Source: DASWJZ01 sp963720705 (GTDB lineage: Bacteria > Pseudomonadota > Alphaproteobacteria > Rhizobiales > Afifellaceae). Taken from it: a stretch of DNA of 64,000 bases. This document shows, piece after piece, positions 51,982 to 60,871 of the stretch. The notes under the pieces are model-generated. The model was not told the DNA's origin. It made no database searches and saw nothing but the letters and a program-made list of their open reading frames with translations. The position numbers and the translations under genes are program-made. Position 1 is the first letter of the stretch; each line of letters starts with the position of its first letter. Location of the stretch: NCBI GenBank assembly GCA_963720705.1, contig CAVRGJ010000001.1, positions 434,001-498,000 on the forward strand. The letters are read 5' to 3'.

Positions 51982-52934
51982 GCGCGATCCTCGACCTTCT
52001 GGTGCAGGGCGCGCAGATGGCGCTGGTGCTCCTGCTTGCGCCGTTGCTGACAGGGCTCGTGCGCAAGGTGAAAGCGCGGCTCCTGCGCCGCCAGGGGCCA
52101 CCGGTGCTGCAACCCTATCGTGACCTGATACGCCTCTTCAGGAAGGAGGTCGTGCTCGCGCACAACGCGTCCTGGCTCTTCCGCGTTGGGCCTTATCTGA
52201 TCTTCGCGGCGACCTGGGTCGCGGTGGCGCTCGTCCCGACATTTGCGACCGGCCTTACCTTCTCCTGGTCGGCAGACCTGATCGCGATCACTGCGCTGAT
52301 CGGCGGCGCGCGCTTCTTCCTGGCGCTCGCCGGCATGGATGTCGGCACGAGCTTCGGCGGCATCGGCTCGAGCCGTGAGGTGATGATCGCCTCGCTCGCC
52401 GAGCCGGCGATGATCATGATCACCTTCACGCTCGCGCTCATCGCCGGATCGACGCAGCTTTCAAGCATCGCGCAGTTCATGCTTTCACCGCAGGCTGGCT
52501 TGAGCGTCTCGCTCGGTCTGGCGCTGGTGGCGCTGATCATCGTGTCGATCGCCGAGAACGCCCGCGTACCCGTCGACAACCCGGCGACGCATCTTGAGCT
52601 CACCATGGTGCACGAGGCGATGGTGCTCGAATATTCGGGCCGGCATCTCGCCATGGTCGAGCTCGCCGCGTCGCTGAAGCTGCTTCTCTACGTCTCGCTG
52701 ATTGCCTGCATCTTCGTGCCCTGGGGGCTGGCAGCGCCGGGCGCCGGGCCGATCGCGCTTATCGTCGGTGCCGTCGCCTATCTCGCAAAGCTCACGATCG
52801 GCGCCGGCCTCCTCGGCCTCTTCGAGACAGCGATCGCCAAGATGCGCGTCTTCCGCGTGCCGGAGTTCCTAGGCGGCGCCTTCATGCTCGGGCTGCTAGC
52901 GACGCTTCTCCTCTTCGTTCAGCGGAGCCATTGA
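51978..52934 (+). CDS. hyfC: Hydrogenase-4-like subunit C (NuoH/HycD-like)
   Basis: A 318-residue NuoH-like membrane subunit. RRQGPPVLQPYRDLIRLFRK is the family hallmark, followed by IAENARVPVDNPATHLELTM and a late Glu. It starts at GTG 51978, which overlaps the hyfB stop. It couples the soluble module to the membrane arm. Translationally coupled to neighbours on both sides. Confidence 0.92.
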   Translation: MSAILDLLVQGAQMALVLLLAPLLTGLVRKVKARLLRRQGPPVLQPYRDLIRLFRKEVVLAHNASWLFRVGPYLIFAATWVAVALVPTFATGLTFSWSADLIAITALIGGARFFLALAGMDVGTSFGGIGSSREVMIASLAEPAMIMITFTLALIAGSTQLSSIAQFMLSPQAGLSVSLGLALVALIIVSIAENARVPVDNPATHLELTMVHEAMVLEYSGRHLAMVELAASLKLLLYVSLIACIFVPWGLAAPGAGPIALIVGAVAYLAKLTIGAGLLGLFETAIAKMRVFRVPEFLGGAFMLGLLATLLLFVQRSH

Positions 52935-53596
52935 TGGACGGCTTCATCTTCGACGTCGCGCATCTCTTCGCCGGCGGACTGGTGCTCGCCAGCCTGATGC
53001 TGCTTTATCAGCGGCGGCTCTACGCGCTCCTCAACGTCTTCGCCCTGCAGGCCTTCGTGCTCGCGCTTTCCGTCGCGTGGCAGGCCTATATCCAGCATGC
53101 GCCGCATCTCTACATCACCGCGGGAATCGCGCTCGTCTTCAAGGCCATCGTCATCCCGGTCGCACTGCACCGGATGATCGTCCGCCTCGGCATACATCGC
53201 GAAATAGAGACAGCCGTCGGCGTCGGGCCGACGATGCTCGTCGGCATGGGGCTCGTCGCGCTTTCGACCGTCGTCATGCTGCAGGTCGCGGGTGAGGTCG
53301 ATCAGCTGGCGCGCGAGGATCTCGCCTTCGCGCTCTCGGTCGTGCTCCTCGGCCTTCTCCTCATGGTGACGCGGCGGAACGCGGTCAGCCAGGTGGTCGG
53401 CTTCATGTCGGTGGAGAACGGGCTCGTCCTTGCCGCGACCGGCGCCAAGGGCATGCCTTTCGTGGTGGAGATCAGCGTCGCCTTCTCGATCCTGATCGCC
53501 TTCATCGTCATCGGCATCTTCCTCTTCCGCATCCGCGAGCGCTTCGACACCGTCGATATCGAAGCTCTGGACAGCTTCAGGGGAGAGCTCCGATGA
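52934..53596 (+). CDS. hyfE: Hydrogenase-4-like subunit E (NuoK-like)
   Basis: A 220-residue membrane protein with a NuoK-related core: YALLNVFALQAFVLALSVAW and GFMSVENGLVLAATGAKGMP (conserved Glu). It overlaps hyfC by one base and hyfF by four (ATGA). HyfE is specific to hydrogenase-4 and related complexes and is absent from complex I. Confidence 0.9.
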   Translation: MDGFIFDVAHLFAGGLVLASLMLLYQRRLYALLNVFALQAFVLALSVAWQAYIQHAPHLYITAGIALVFKAIVIPVALHRMIVRLGIHREIETAVGVGPTMLVGMGLVALSTVVMLQVAGEVDQLAREDLAFALSVVLLGLLLMVTRRNAVSQVVGFMSVENGLVLAATGAKGMPFVVEISVAFSILIAFIVIGIFLFRIRERFDTVDIEALDSFRGELR

Positions 53597-55042
53597 GCGC
53601 CCTTCCTTTCGAGCCGATCTATGCGGTGCTTCTGATCCCGATCGCGGCAGCCGGGGTCCTCGCCTTCCTTCCCCGATTTCCGTATTGGCGCGCGGATCAA
53701 CTCGCTCGCGGCGTTCGCGACGTTCGTCAGCGCGCTGCTTCTCCTCGGGGCTCGGCCGGCACCCGGCGTCTATCTGCTGGTCGACGATCTGAACGTCGTC
53801 TTCGTCGTTCTCTCGACGTTCGTCGGCTTCACCACCAGCGTGTTCAGCGCAAGCTACATCGCGCACGAGGTGGAGATCGGCCGGCTGACGTCGACGCATC
53901 TGCGCTTCTATCACGCGATGTACCAGGTGCTGATGTTCGCGATGAACCTTGCGCTCGTCGCCAACAATATCGGCCTGATGTGGGTGGCGATCGAGATCGC
54001 GACGCTCACCACGGTTTTGATGGTCGGCATCTACCGCACGCACGAGGCGCTCGAGGCGGCGTGGAAATACTTCATTCTCGGCTCAGTCGGCATCGCGCTC
54101 GCGCTCTTCGGCACGATCCTCGTTTACACCGCGGCCCAGCCGGTCGTCGGCGAAGGCATCAACGCGATGGTGTGGACGGTGCTCCTGGAGAAAGCGAGCG
54201 GCTTCGACCCGGCGCTTCTGAACCTCGCCTTCGTCTTCCTGCTTTTGGGCTACGGCACCAAAGTCGGGCTCGCGCCGCTCCACGCCTGGCTGCCCGACGC
54301 GCACGCCGAGGGCCCGACGCCGATCTCCGCAGTACTATCGGGGCTCCTCCTCAACGTCGCGCTTTACGCAGTGCTCCGCTTCAAGATGCTGCTTGCCGCC
54401 AACCCCGATGCGCTCGCGCCGGGGCCGCTCATGATCATTCTTGGGCTCCTGTCGCTGATCTTCGCCGCGCTGATGCTCTACCGCCGACGCGACATCAAAC
54501 GCATGTTCGCCTATTCCTCGATCGAGCACATGGGCATCATCGTCTTCGCCTTCGGCATGGGCGGCCCGCTCGCCAACTTCGCCGGCCTCTTGCACATGAC
54601 CATGCACTCGCTGACGAAGTCGGCGATCTTCTTCTCCGTCGGTCATATCGCGCAGGTGAAGGGCACGCAGCGGATCGCCGACATGGGCGGGCTGACCGAG
54701 ACGCATCCTTGGCTCGGCTGGGGGCTCCTCCTCGGCGTCGCCGCAATCGCCGGGATGCCACCGCTCGGGCTCTTCACGAGCGAATTCCTCATCGTCACTT
54801 CAACCTTCGCGCGCGAGCCGCTGCTTGCCATCCCGCTCGTTGCCGGCCTTCTGATCGCGCTCGGCGCGCTGTTCCTCAGGATGAACGGCATCGCCTTCGG
54901 CGAGCCGCGCGGACCTGTCGCGCCGGCGAAGGCCTCCTTCGTCCCGATGTTCCTGCATCTTGCGCTCGTGCTTTGCGCCGGCATCTTCCTGCCCGGACCG
55001 CTCGTCGCCTGGTTCCGGCACGTCGCCAATCTGCTTGGGTGA
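53593..55042 (+). CDS. hyfF: Hydrogenase-4-like subunit F (antiporter-like), frameshifted as read
   Basis: About 480 residues once repaired; the second antiporter-like subunit. ATG 53593 starts SALPFEPIYAVLLIPIAAAG. The frame breaks at a CCCC run near 53671-53674; removing one C gives FLPDFRIGARINSLAAFATF and continues to the stop at 55042. KVGLAPLHAWLPDAHAEGPT carries the channel Lys/His and RRRDIKRMFAYSSIEHMGII is conserved. Both halves are well conserved and the neighbours are intact, so the extra base is probably an error. Confidence 0.9.
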
Positions 55043-55052
55043 GGCGGACGCT

Positions 55053-56567
55053 ATGGCAACGCTTCGCGCACTGATCGCGGACGGTATGCGAACGAAGGAG
55101 CATCGCCCGTGGCCGCGCGCTGCGGTCGACGCGAAGACCTGGAGCACAGCTGCAGAGAGCCTTGCAGCGGGCGAGCTGACGCTGGTCGGCCTTTGGGGCG
55201 ACGGCAGCGACGTCCACATGGCGCTCTTCGACCAAGAAGCGGCCAACTTCGCGGTCATCACCCTCGCCTGTCGCGACGGCGGCTTCCCGTCTGTCGGACT
55301 GCTGCACGCGCCGGCGATCCGGCTGGAGCGGGCGATTCGCGATCTCTGCGGTCTTGTGCCGGAAGGCGCGCTCGATCAGCGCCCGTGGCTTGACCACGGC
55401 CGCTTCGGCGTCACGCATCCACTCGGTGCGGCGACGCCCGCCGACGCCGGCGGCGCGGCCTACTTCTTCCTGCCGAACAAGGGCGAGAGCCTGCACCAGA
55501 TCCCGGTCGGGCCGGTGCACGCCGGCATCATCGAGCCGGGACATTTCCGCTTCACCGCCAACGGCGAGGCCGTCGTCCGTCTTGAGGAGCGGCTTGGCTA
55601 CGTTCACAAGGGAATCGAGAGCCTGATGCGGGGCGCCGATCTCGATCGCGCGCGAAAACTCGCCGGGCGCACATCCGGCGACAGCACCGTCGCCTACGCT
55701 CTTGCCTTTGCGCGCGCCGCCGAAGCGGCGCTTGATATCGAGGCGCCGCCACGCGCGCATTATCTCCGCGCGCTGATGGCGGAGCTTGAGCGCCTCGCCA
55801 ACCATTTCGGTGACATCGGCGCGATCTGTAACGACGCCACCTTCACGCTGATGCACGCGCAATGCGGGATCTTACGCGAGCGCGTGCTACGTGCGGCAGA
55901 GGCCACGTTCGGGCATCGGCTGATGATGGATCGGATCCTCCCAGGTGGGGTCGCGGGCGATCTTTCGGCGGAGCATTGCAAGCTGCTCCGCGCGTCCGTC
56001 GGCGAGATGCGCCGCGTCTTCCCGAAGCTCGTTGAGCTTTACGACAACACCGCCTCGCTGCAGGACCGCACGGTCGCGACGGGAAAGCTCTCTGCGGCAC
56101 TTGCTTTCCAGTTCGGCGCCGGCGGCTATGTCGGTCGCGCTTCCGGCCGCAGCTTCGATTGCCGCAAGACCCCGGGCTATCCGCCCTACGACACGCTCGA
56201 CTTCGTCTTGCCCGTGCAGCGCGACGGCGACGTCAATGCGCGCGTCTGGGTGCGCATTCGCGAGGTCGAGCAGAGCCTCTCGCTGATCGAGCAGATGCTC
56301 GACCGGCTGCCGGAGGGGCCGATCGCCGTCCCCGTCATTCACGCACGCGAAGCACGGGAAGGTGTAGGTTTGGTCGAAGGTTTTCGCGGCGATATCCTCG
56401 TCTGGCTTAGGCTCGATGCCCACGGGCGCGTCTCGCGCTGTCACTTGCGCGACCCGTCCTGGTTCCAGTGGCCGCTGCTTGAGGCCGCGATCGAGGGCAA
56501 CATCGTCGCCGACTTCCCGCTCTGCAATAAGAGCTTCAACTGCTCCTATTCCGGGCACGACCTTTAG
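55053..56567 (+). CDS. hyfG: Hydrogenase-4-like large subunit (NuoCD/HycE-like), N-terminal NiFe cysteines missing
   Basis: A 504-residue fusion of NuoC-like and NuoD/hydrogenase-large-subunit-like parts. It has HQIPVGPVHAGIIEPGHFRF, EERLGYVHKGIESLMRG and ERLANHFGDIGAICNDATF. Where hydrogenases have RxCGxC, this protein reads GRTSGDSTVAYAL (residues 205-217), so both Cys are absent. The C-terminal end FPLCNKSFNCSYSGHDL is not the DPCxxC motif either. It is unlikely to bind NiFe and probably belongs to the Ehr (hydrogenase-related) group. It lies 10 bases after hyfF. Confidence 0.9.
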   Translation: MATLRALIADGMRTKEHRPWPRAAVDAKTWSTAAESLAAGELTLVGLWGDGSDVHMALFDQEAANFAVITLACRDGGFPSVGLLHAPAIRLERAIRDLCGLVPEGALDQRPWLDHGRFGVTHPLGAATPADAGGAAYFFLPNKGESLHQIPVGPVHAGIIEPGHFRFTANGEAVVRLEERLGYVHKGIESLMRGADLDRARKLAGRTSGDSTVAYALAFARAAEAALDIEAPPRAHYLRALMAELERLANHFGDIGAICNDATFTLMHAQCGILRERVLRAAEATFGHRLMMDRILPGGVAGDLSAEHCKLLRASVGEMRRVFPKLVELYDNTASLQDRTVATGKLSAALAFQFGAGGYVGRASGRSFDCRKTPGYPPYDTLDFVLPVQRDGDVNARVWVRIREVEQSLSLIEQMLDRLPEGPIAVPVIHAREAREGVGLVEGFRGDILVWLRLDAHGRVSRCHLRDPSWFQWPLLEAAIEGNIVADFPLCNKSFNCSYSGHDL

Positions 56568-56576
56568 AGCGGCGCC

Positions 56577-57143
56577 ATGCGGAGAACCCTATTCGAAAGC
56601 ATCGTCCACGGGCCTTTGACCGAGCCGCCGCCGCGCCCCGACGGCGCGTCGCTCGCGGAACTCGCGCAGACGCTCGACCGGACGGCGCGCAAGCGTCTCG
56701 GCCGCTCGCTCTCGATCCGCGAGGTCGACGCCGGTTCGTGCAACGGCTGCGAGCTTGAGATCCACGCGCTGAACAATGCTTTCTACGACCTCGAGCGCTT
56801 CGGGCTGCGCTTCGTGGCCTCACCGCGCCATGCCGACGTGCTTCTCGTCACCGGGCCGGTGACGAAGAACATGGAAGAGGCGCTGAAGCGCACCTATGCC
56901 GCAACGCCCGACCCGAAATGGGTGGTCGCGGTCGGTGACTGCGCATTGGACGGCGGCATCTTCGCCGAGTCCTACGCCGTCGTCGGCGGCGTCTCGGAGG
57001 TGCTTCCGGTCAGCCTTCACATCCGCGGCTGCCCGCCCTCGCCAACCGCGCTGCTTAAAGGCCTGATCGCGCTCGTCGAAGCCGGGAGCGAAAAAGCCGA
57101 CGCTTCGAAGAAAGCTAAGGGCGTCTCAAGTACCGCAGGCTAA
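56577..57143 (+). CDS. hyfI: Hydrogenase-4-like small subunit (NuoB/HyfI-like)
   Basis: A 188-residue N2-type [4Fe-4S] protein. Cluster ligands lie in DAGSCNGCELEIHALNN (Cys55, Cys58), VAVGDCALDGGIFAES and IRGCPPSPTALLKGL. ATG 56577 is 9 bases after hyfG. It accepts electrons near the large subunit and would pass them to a quinone or other acceptor. No ferredoxin-type HyfH/NuoI or HyfA gene follows, so the electron donor is not evident. It is convergent with the Crp/Fnr gene. Confidence 0.92.
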   Translation: MRRTLFESIVHGPLTEPPPRPDGASLAELAQTLDRTARKRLGRSLSIREVDAGSCNGCELEIHALNNAFYDLERFGLRFVASPRHADVLLVTGPVTKNMEEALKRTYAATPDPKWVVAVGDCALDGGIFAESYAVVGGVSEVLPVSLHIRGCPPSPTALLKGLIALVEAGSEKADASKKAKGVSSTAG

Positions 57144-57160
57144 GTCGCCGATCCATGACC

Positions 57161-57826
57161 TCAGTCATCCGTGTCGGCAAGTTTGCGCAGGGCCGGCAGG
57201 TCGCGGAGGATCAGGACGCCGCCGCGCTTCTCGACGAGCCTGCGCTTTGCGAGCGCGCTCATCTCGCGGGAGACCGCTTCCCGGTGCGTGCTGATCTTGG
57301 CCGCGAGCTCGACATGCGTTGGCGCCGGAGCAATCGACACTTCCTCCATGGCGTCTTCGGCAGCATCGGCGAGACGGAGGAGCTCGTGAATTAGCCGGCC
57401 ACGAACGACGAGCGTACTGAATTCATAGACCCGCTCGGTCAGGCGGCGGACCTGGCCCGACAGATGATCAAGAAGCGCCCAGGCGAAGGATGGGCGGCCG
57501 TTCACAAGGTCGCGAAAGGCCGCCTGCGAAAGCCTCGCGGCACTCATCGCTTCGAGCGCGACCACCGTCGCCGACCGGGCCTTGCCGTCGATCGCGGCGA
57601 GCTCTCCAAAGATACCGCCGGGCTCGATATCGCGATAGGCGACGGCGCGGCCGTCTTCGGAAAAGAGCGTCGCCCGGGCGCGCCCCTCCAGTACGAAGAA
57701 TACGTCGGCGCTATCCTCATCATGCGCGATGATCGTCTCGCCGCGCGCAAATTTGCGCCTGGACCAGCGCGCCTCAAGCGCTTGGCGGTCCGCTTCGCTG
57801 AGACCTGACAGGAACATCACGCCCAT
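57161..57826 (-). CDS. Crp/Fnr-family transcriptional regulator
   Basis: About 221 residues. The N-terminal cyclic-nucleotide-type barrel (FARGETIIAHDEDSADVFFV, EPGGIFGELAAIDGKARS) has GELA in place of the cAMP Arg-Ser pocket in part. There are no N-terminal Fe-S cysteines as in FNR. The C-terminal helix-turn-helix is THVELAAKISTHREAVSREM. Starts at 57826 or the upstream TTG 57865 are possible. It may respond to a cyclic nucleotide or other effector and could control the hyf-like operon or the divergent small gene. Confidence 0.87.
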   Translation of the reverse strand: MGVMFLSGLSEADRQALEARWSRRKFARGETIIAHDEDSADVFFVLEGRARATLFSEDGRAVAYRDIEPGGIFGELAAIDGKARSATVVALEAMSAARLSQAAFRDLVNGRPSFAWALLDHLSGQVRRLTERVYEFSTLVVRGRLIHELLRLADAAEDAMEEVSIAPAPTHVELAAKISTHREAVSREMSALAKRRLVEKRGGVLILRDLPALRKLADTDD

Positions 57827-57857
57827 ACCTCGCGGCGGTCGCCCGCCAGCGGCTGAC

Positions 57858-57873
57858 TGTGACAATTCCCACA
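57858..57873. promoter_or_regulatory. Candidate Crp/Fnr-type binding site
   Basis: TGTGACAATTCCCACA reads TGTGA-N6-CCACA, one base from the perfect dyad TGTGA-N6-TCACA. It lies between the Crp/Fnr gene and the divergent small-protein gene. Consistent with autoregulation; not proven. Confidence 0.5.
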
Positions 57874-57933
57874 GACCCGGATGCGCGGCCGGCCGAGTGT
57901 CTTCGCCAGAACCGCTTCATCAGGGAGTGAGTC

Positions 57934-58065
57934 ATGCGTGCTCAAAACGAAAGCTCCGCCGACCGGCTCTGGAGGGAAAAGCTCGAATCGTGCGCCTCGC
58001 CGCGGGAGACCGTCGCGGTGCTGCTGGTAATGGCCGTGCTGGTCGTCAGCATGCTCGTCGGCTGA
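57934..58065 (+). CDS. Small single-helix membrane protein (43 residues)
   Basis: Starts ATG 57934 with GGGAGTGAGTC upstream: MRAQNESSADRLWREKLESC, then a hydrophobic helix TVAVLLVMAVLVVSMLVG. The charged N-terminus and one C-terminal transmembrane segment fit a tail-anchored membrane peptide. The Crp-type site upstream suggests shared control with the Crp/Fnr gene. Function unknown. Confidence 0.6.
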   Translation: MRAQNESSADRLWREKLESCASPRETVAVLLVMAVLVVSMLVG

Positions 58066-58160
58066 CCCAGAAGATGCGTGTCCCTCAAGAAATGCCGGCG
58101 CGTAGTCGCAACAGCGCCGGCGTTCACGCGCGTCCGGCCGGACAGTTCTTTGCCCGGACT

Positions 58161-58832
58161 TTACTCCGTCAGGCGGCCGCTCCTGTGCGACATCATCATA
58201 CGGCCGACATACATGTTCGGAGACCGCTTGCCCGGAAGATTGGCCTCAAGCACAAGCTGCTCGACGAAGCCTTGATTGATGTCGATTTCCACGCACTGAT
58301 CGAGCTTGTCGACGAGCCACACCCGGTAGCCGGAAGAGCTCTTCCGGTTGTATCCGGAATCGTCGCATGGGATGTCTTGCGGGACGGCGGGAATCAACAT
58401 GATCTTCGGCTTCGGAAGATCGTAGGTATGTCCTTCATAGGCGTAGCCAAATATGATGCCGGCGGTGAGCGGATCCGGCTCGCCGCATTCCTTTTCCGCG
58501 GCACTCGGATCTGTCTTCAGTGCACCGAGCATAATCAGATAGCGCTTCATGATGGCATTAATAAAGACGTAAGAATAGTTTGCTTCTGTAACTGTTCCAC
58601 CAAACAATTCTCCCAGTGGAGCAAGTCTCTCCAAGTCTGGACCATAGTCCGACTTGACTATCGCTGTTAGTTTACTTCCAACGACAGAATACATATTGAC
58701 CTTATTATCTCGAGCTTTGTTGTCATCCGTCAGCCCCGGTATGCCGTAGAGGCGAACTTGCGTTGCGTTGAATGTTCCGTGGAGGTCTTTTTTGTCCGTC
58801 GTGTAGGTTGGACGGTGAAAATCGTCACTCAT
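58161..58832 (-). CDS. Unknown AT-rich gene at the end of the YcaO-TfuA cluster
   Basis: A 223-residue protein with no family features that I recognise. It contains three Cys (KECGEPD, DIPCDDSG, LDQCVEID). Tyr/Asp/Asn-rich stretches include NYSYVFINAIMKRYLIMLGA and KPKIMLIPAVPQDIPCDD. The second half of the DNA (58550-58760) is much richer in A/T than its neighbours, a sign of recent gain. GGGGAG precedes the start 58832, and it lies 27 bases after the metalloprotease stop on the same strand. It could be a modified substrate or a partner of YcaO/TfuA; this is unknown. Confidence 0.65.
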   Translation of the reverse strand: MSDDFHRPTYTTDKKDLHGTFNATQVRLYGIPGLTDDNKARDNKVNMYSVVGSKLTAIVKSDYGPDLERLAPLGELFGGTVTEANYSYVFINAIMKRYLIMLGALKTDPSAAEKECGEPDPLTAGIIFGYAYEGHTYDLPKPKIMLIPAVPQDIPCDDSGYNRKSSSGYRVWLVDKLDQCVEIDINQGFVEQLVLEANLPGKRSPNMYVGRMMMSHRSGRLTE

Positions 58833-58859
58833 GGCGAGTCTCCCCTTGAAAGCATTCTG

Positions 58860-60059
58860 TCAGTCGATCTCGCGCCAGCGGAAGTTTTCTTCCGCTTTTG
58901 CTGCCAGCGTCATGCCGCTTTGTTCGCAGGCTTCGATCACCTCAGCCGCGGCATTTGCAAAGGTGAGGCGGTCCGCGTTGAGGCGCGGCCAAGCCGTGGC
59001 GAGCGCGGTCGCCACGTCGTCGCGTGCCGCCGTCAGCGCGCTCTTGAAGAGGAAGGGCCGCGCGCGAAACGCCTGTGACGTGAAGTCGGATATCTGGTGC
59101 AGCGCCGTGTCGTCCAGCTCGCGGATGTCAATACTCAGAAGTCGCTCGTCCGCGAGGCCCTGATGGACCAGCCGCGCCTGATAGTCATCGACAATGGTGT
59201 CGAAGACTGCGCCGGTGAACGGACGCGACCTATCGTGAATCTCGTCGCTGACCTCCGATAGGCGTCTTGAGTTGCTCGCAAGCCGTATCTGCCGGTCGCC
59301 GACCAGCTCGGCGATGCGATTGAGCTCATTCAGCACCAGAAGGTTGCCGTCGCAGTGGCGCAGCAGCCGGTCGACCCCGCTGTCGAAATGCAGAAACGAG
59401 AGGAGCGAGATCAGATCGGCGTTTGCTTCGTGAAACGGTGCGAAATCGTTCTGCCCAAGTCCGAAGGTCGGGACGTCGAACAGCGAGAAGAGGATCGCAT
59501 GGCCAACCTCATGTGCCACCACGTCGAAATTGAGCGCAAACGGAAACGACCGACCGTCCGGGCCTCGGTCCTGTCCGAGCTCGAGATAGCCGAATCCAGA
59601 CTGCGCGTTGTTCCAGTCGATGAACGGGATGATCTCGAGCCGCTCGTAAGTATCGGCGAAATACCAGTCGATCGGATGGCCGAGATAGCTTTCCCAAATA
59701 TCGAGAACGCGACGCACGGAGGCGAATGCGTGGGCCGCCAGAAACTGTCGGGAACCCGGATCGAGATGGTCGAAATGTCCGTCGGGGCCGGCCGTGGCAG
59801 GCGGGTATTCCGCGCCGACATAGGGCGGCAGGTCGGGATATTCGTAGGGCGCCTTGTCGAGCAGCGGATCGCGCACGTACATGCGATGGTCGGCGGGACC
59901 GGCCTGCAAGCGGTCGGGCGGCGTGGATATCCAGACCGGCTCGGGCGTTTCGTAACCGGAGACCAGTGGCGACTGCGGATAGAGAAGGAATCGCGTTCCG
60001 AGCGCAGAGCCTTCTGCGCTCGCGCGGCGGAGCGTGTCGACCTGCTCACCTCCCCACAT
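58860..60059 (-). CDS. HEXXH zinc metalloprotease-like protein in YcaO-TfuA cluster
   Basis: A 399-residue protein with gluzincin-like features: DVVAHEVGHAILFSLFD (His183-Glu184, His187) and a downstream PFHEANADLISLL (Glu211) that may be the third ligand. The N-terminal half has an aromatic-rich region (DHLDPGSRQFLAAHAF and PIDWYFADTYERLEIIPFID). No signal peptide is seen. It could cleave a leader or a modified peptide, as M16- or M4-like proteases do in some RiPP clusters. Start ATG at 60059 (MWGGEQVDTLRR). It lies 55 bases after tfuA. Confidence 0.82.
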   Translation of the reverse strand: MWGGEQVDTLRRASAEGSALGTRFLLYPQSPLVSGYETPEPVWISTPPDRLQAGPADHRMYVRDPLLDKAPYEYPDLPPYVGAEYPPATAGPDGHFDHLDPGSRQFLAAHAFASVRRVLDIWESYLGHPIDWYFADTYERLEIIPFIDWNNAQSGFGYLELGQDRGPDGRSFPFALNFDVVAHEVGHAILFSLFDVPTFGLGQNDFAPFHEANADLISLLSFLHFDSGVDRLLRHCDGNLLVLNELNRIAELVGDRQIRLASNSRRLSEVSDEIHDRSRPFTGAVFDTIVDDYQARLVHQGLADERLLSIDIRELDDTALHQISDFTSQAFRARPFLFKSALTAARDDVATALATAWPRLNADRLTFANAAAEVIEACEQSGMTLAAKAEENFRWREID

Positions 60060-60113
60060 GCACGCAACGCTAACACAGCCGCAACCGCGAATAAACCAAG
60101 AGCCGCCGGCGGC

Positions 60114-60864
60114 TCAATCGATACCGATCCCAGCGTGATCGAGATCTCGCACGAATGCTGCAGTCATCACGAAATTAGGAGGCGAAGGCGGTGTCGCAAA
60201 AGCTCCGTTCTTCAACAGCCCGAGCGCAAGCAGTGCGTCATGTTTCTTCTGTTCGGCGAGTGAAAATTTGAGGGTGTCAAGTCTCGTCTTGGCGCGCGTT
60301 CCGATCTCTTGCGAAAACGCCTCGGCAACGATCCGCTCGAGGGTTCGCTCGCGGAAATTCAGCCGCCGCGCAACCTCCTGAAGCCTTTTTCTTTCGCCAG
60401 ACGAAATCAGGCCTTCACGCTCGGCGGCACGAAACGTCATGCGGAGATCGATCTCTGCAAGCGTCAACGGCGCGCTGCTCACTTCCGGCGGGCCATGGAG
60501 AACCGCGACCGCGTCGTCTGGCGCAAAAGCGAAGCGGCGATACCATCGGTAGATCAGCCCCACGCCTGGCATGTGCGGGAAAAAGTTCGGCGGCACGCAG
60601 CGCACCCATGCTTGCCGCACCGATGACGAGGATACCCTTGCCGATAGCCCATAAGATCTCCTTGTGGCGAACCGCCGGCTCCCCCTGAAAAGTCCCGTCG
60701 ACGATCAGGATCGCGCTCGGATCGTAGCGTTGCACAGCGCGGACGATTGACCCCTGAGCCGCCGGCGGAAGAATGGTCGCGTCGAGAACATTCTTGGCTT
60801 CGCCAGCGGGCAAAGTCGGCCCGAGGAACACGACCGTCCGCTTTTCTCGGTTTCCGATTGTCAT
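60114..60864 (-). CDS. tfuA: TfuA-like protein, frameshifted as read
   Basis: About 250 residues when repaired. The start is the ATG at 60864 (MTIGNREKRTVVFLGPTLPA). TfuA-family features are DATILPPAAQGSIVRAVQRY, AILIVDGTFQGEPAVRHKEI and GKGILVIGAASMGALRAAEL. At an A-run (60580-60584, T-run in the coding strand) the frame breaks; removing one base gives FPHMPGVGLIYRWYRRFAFA and continues to the stop at 60114. TfuA proteins are partners of YcaO in thioamide formation. The extra base is likely an error because both halves match the family. Confidence 0.87.
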
Positions 60865-60871
60865 CTCCGGC

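Noticed and set aside
53593..55042. Programmed +1 frameshifting in hyfF and the other broken genes
   Set aside because: No shared slippery sequence or downstream structure is evident, and the breaks lie in unrelated genes at unrelated places. Sequence error fits better.
55053..57143. Reading hyfG/hyfI as an active [NiFe] hydrogenase
   Set aside because: The large subunit lacks the CxxC and DPCxxC motifs that hold the metal site.
57934..58065. The 43-residue protein as a RiPP precursor for YcaO-TfuA
   Set aside because: It is on the opposite strand, next to the Crp/Fnr gene, and its C-terminal half is a plain transmembrane helix rather than a core peptide.
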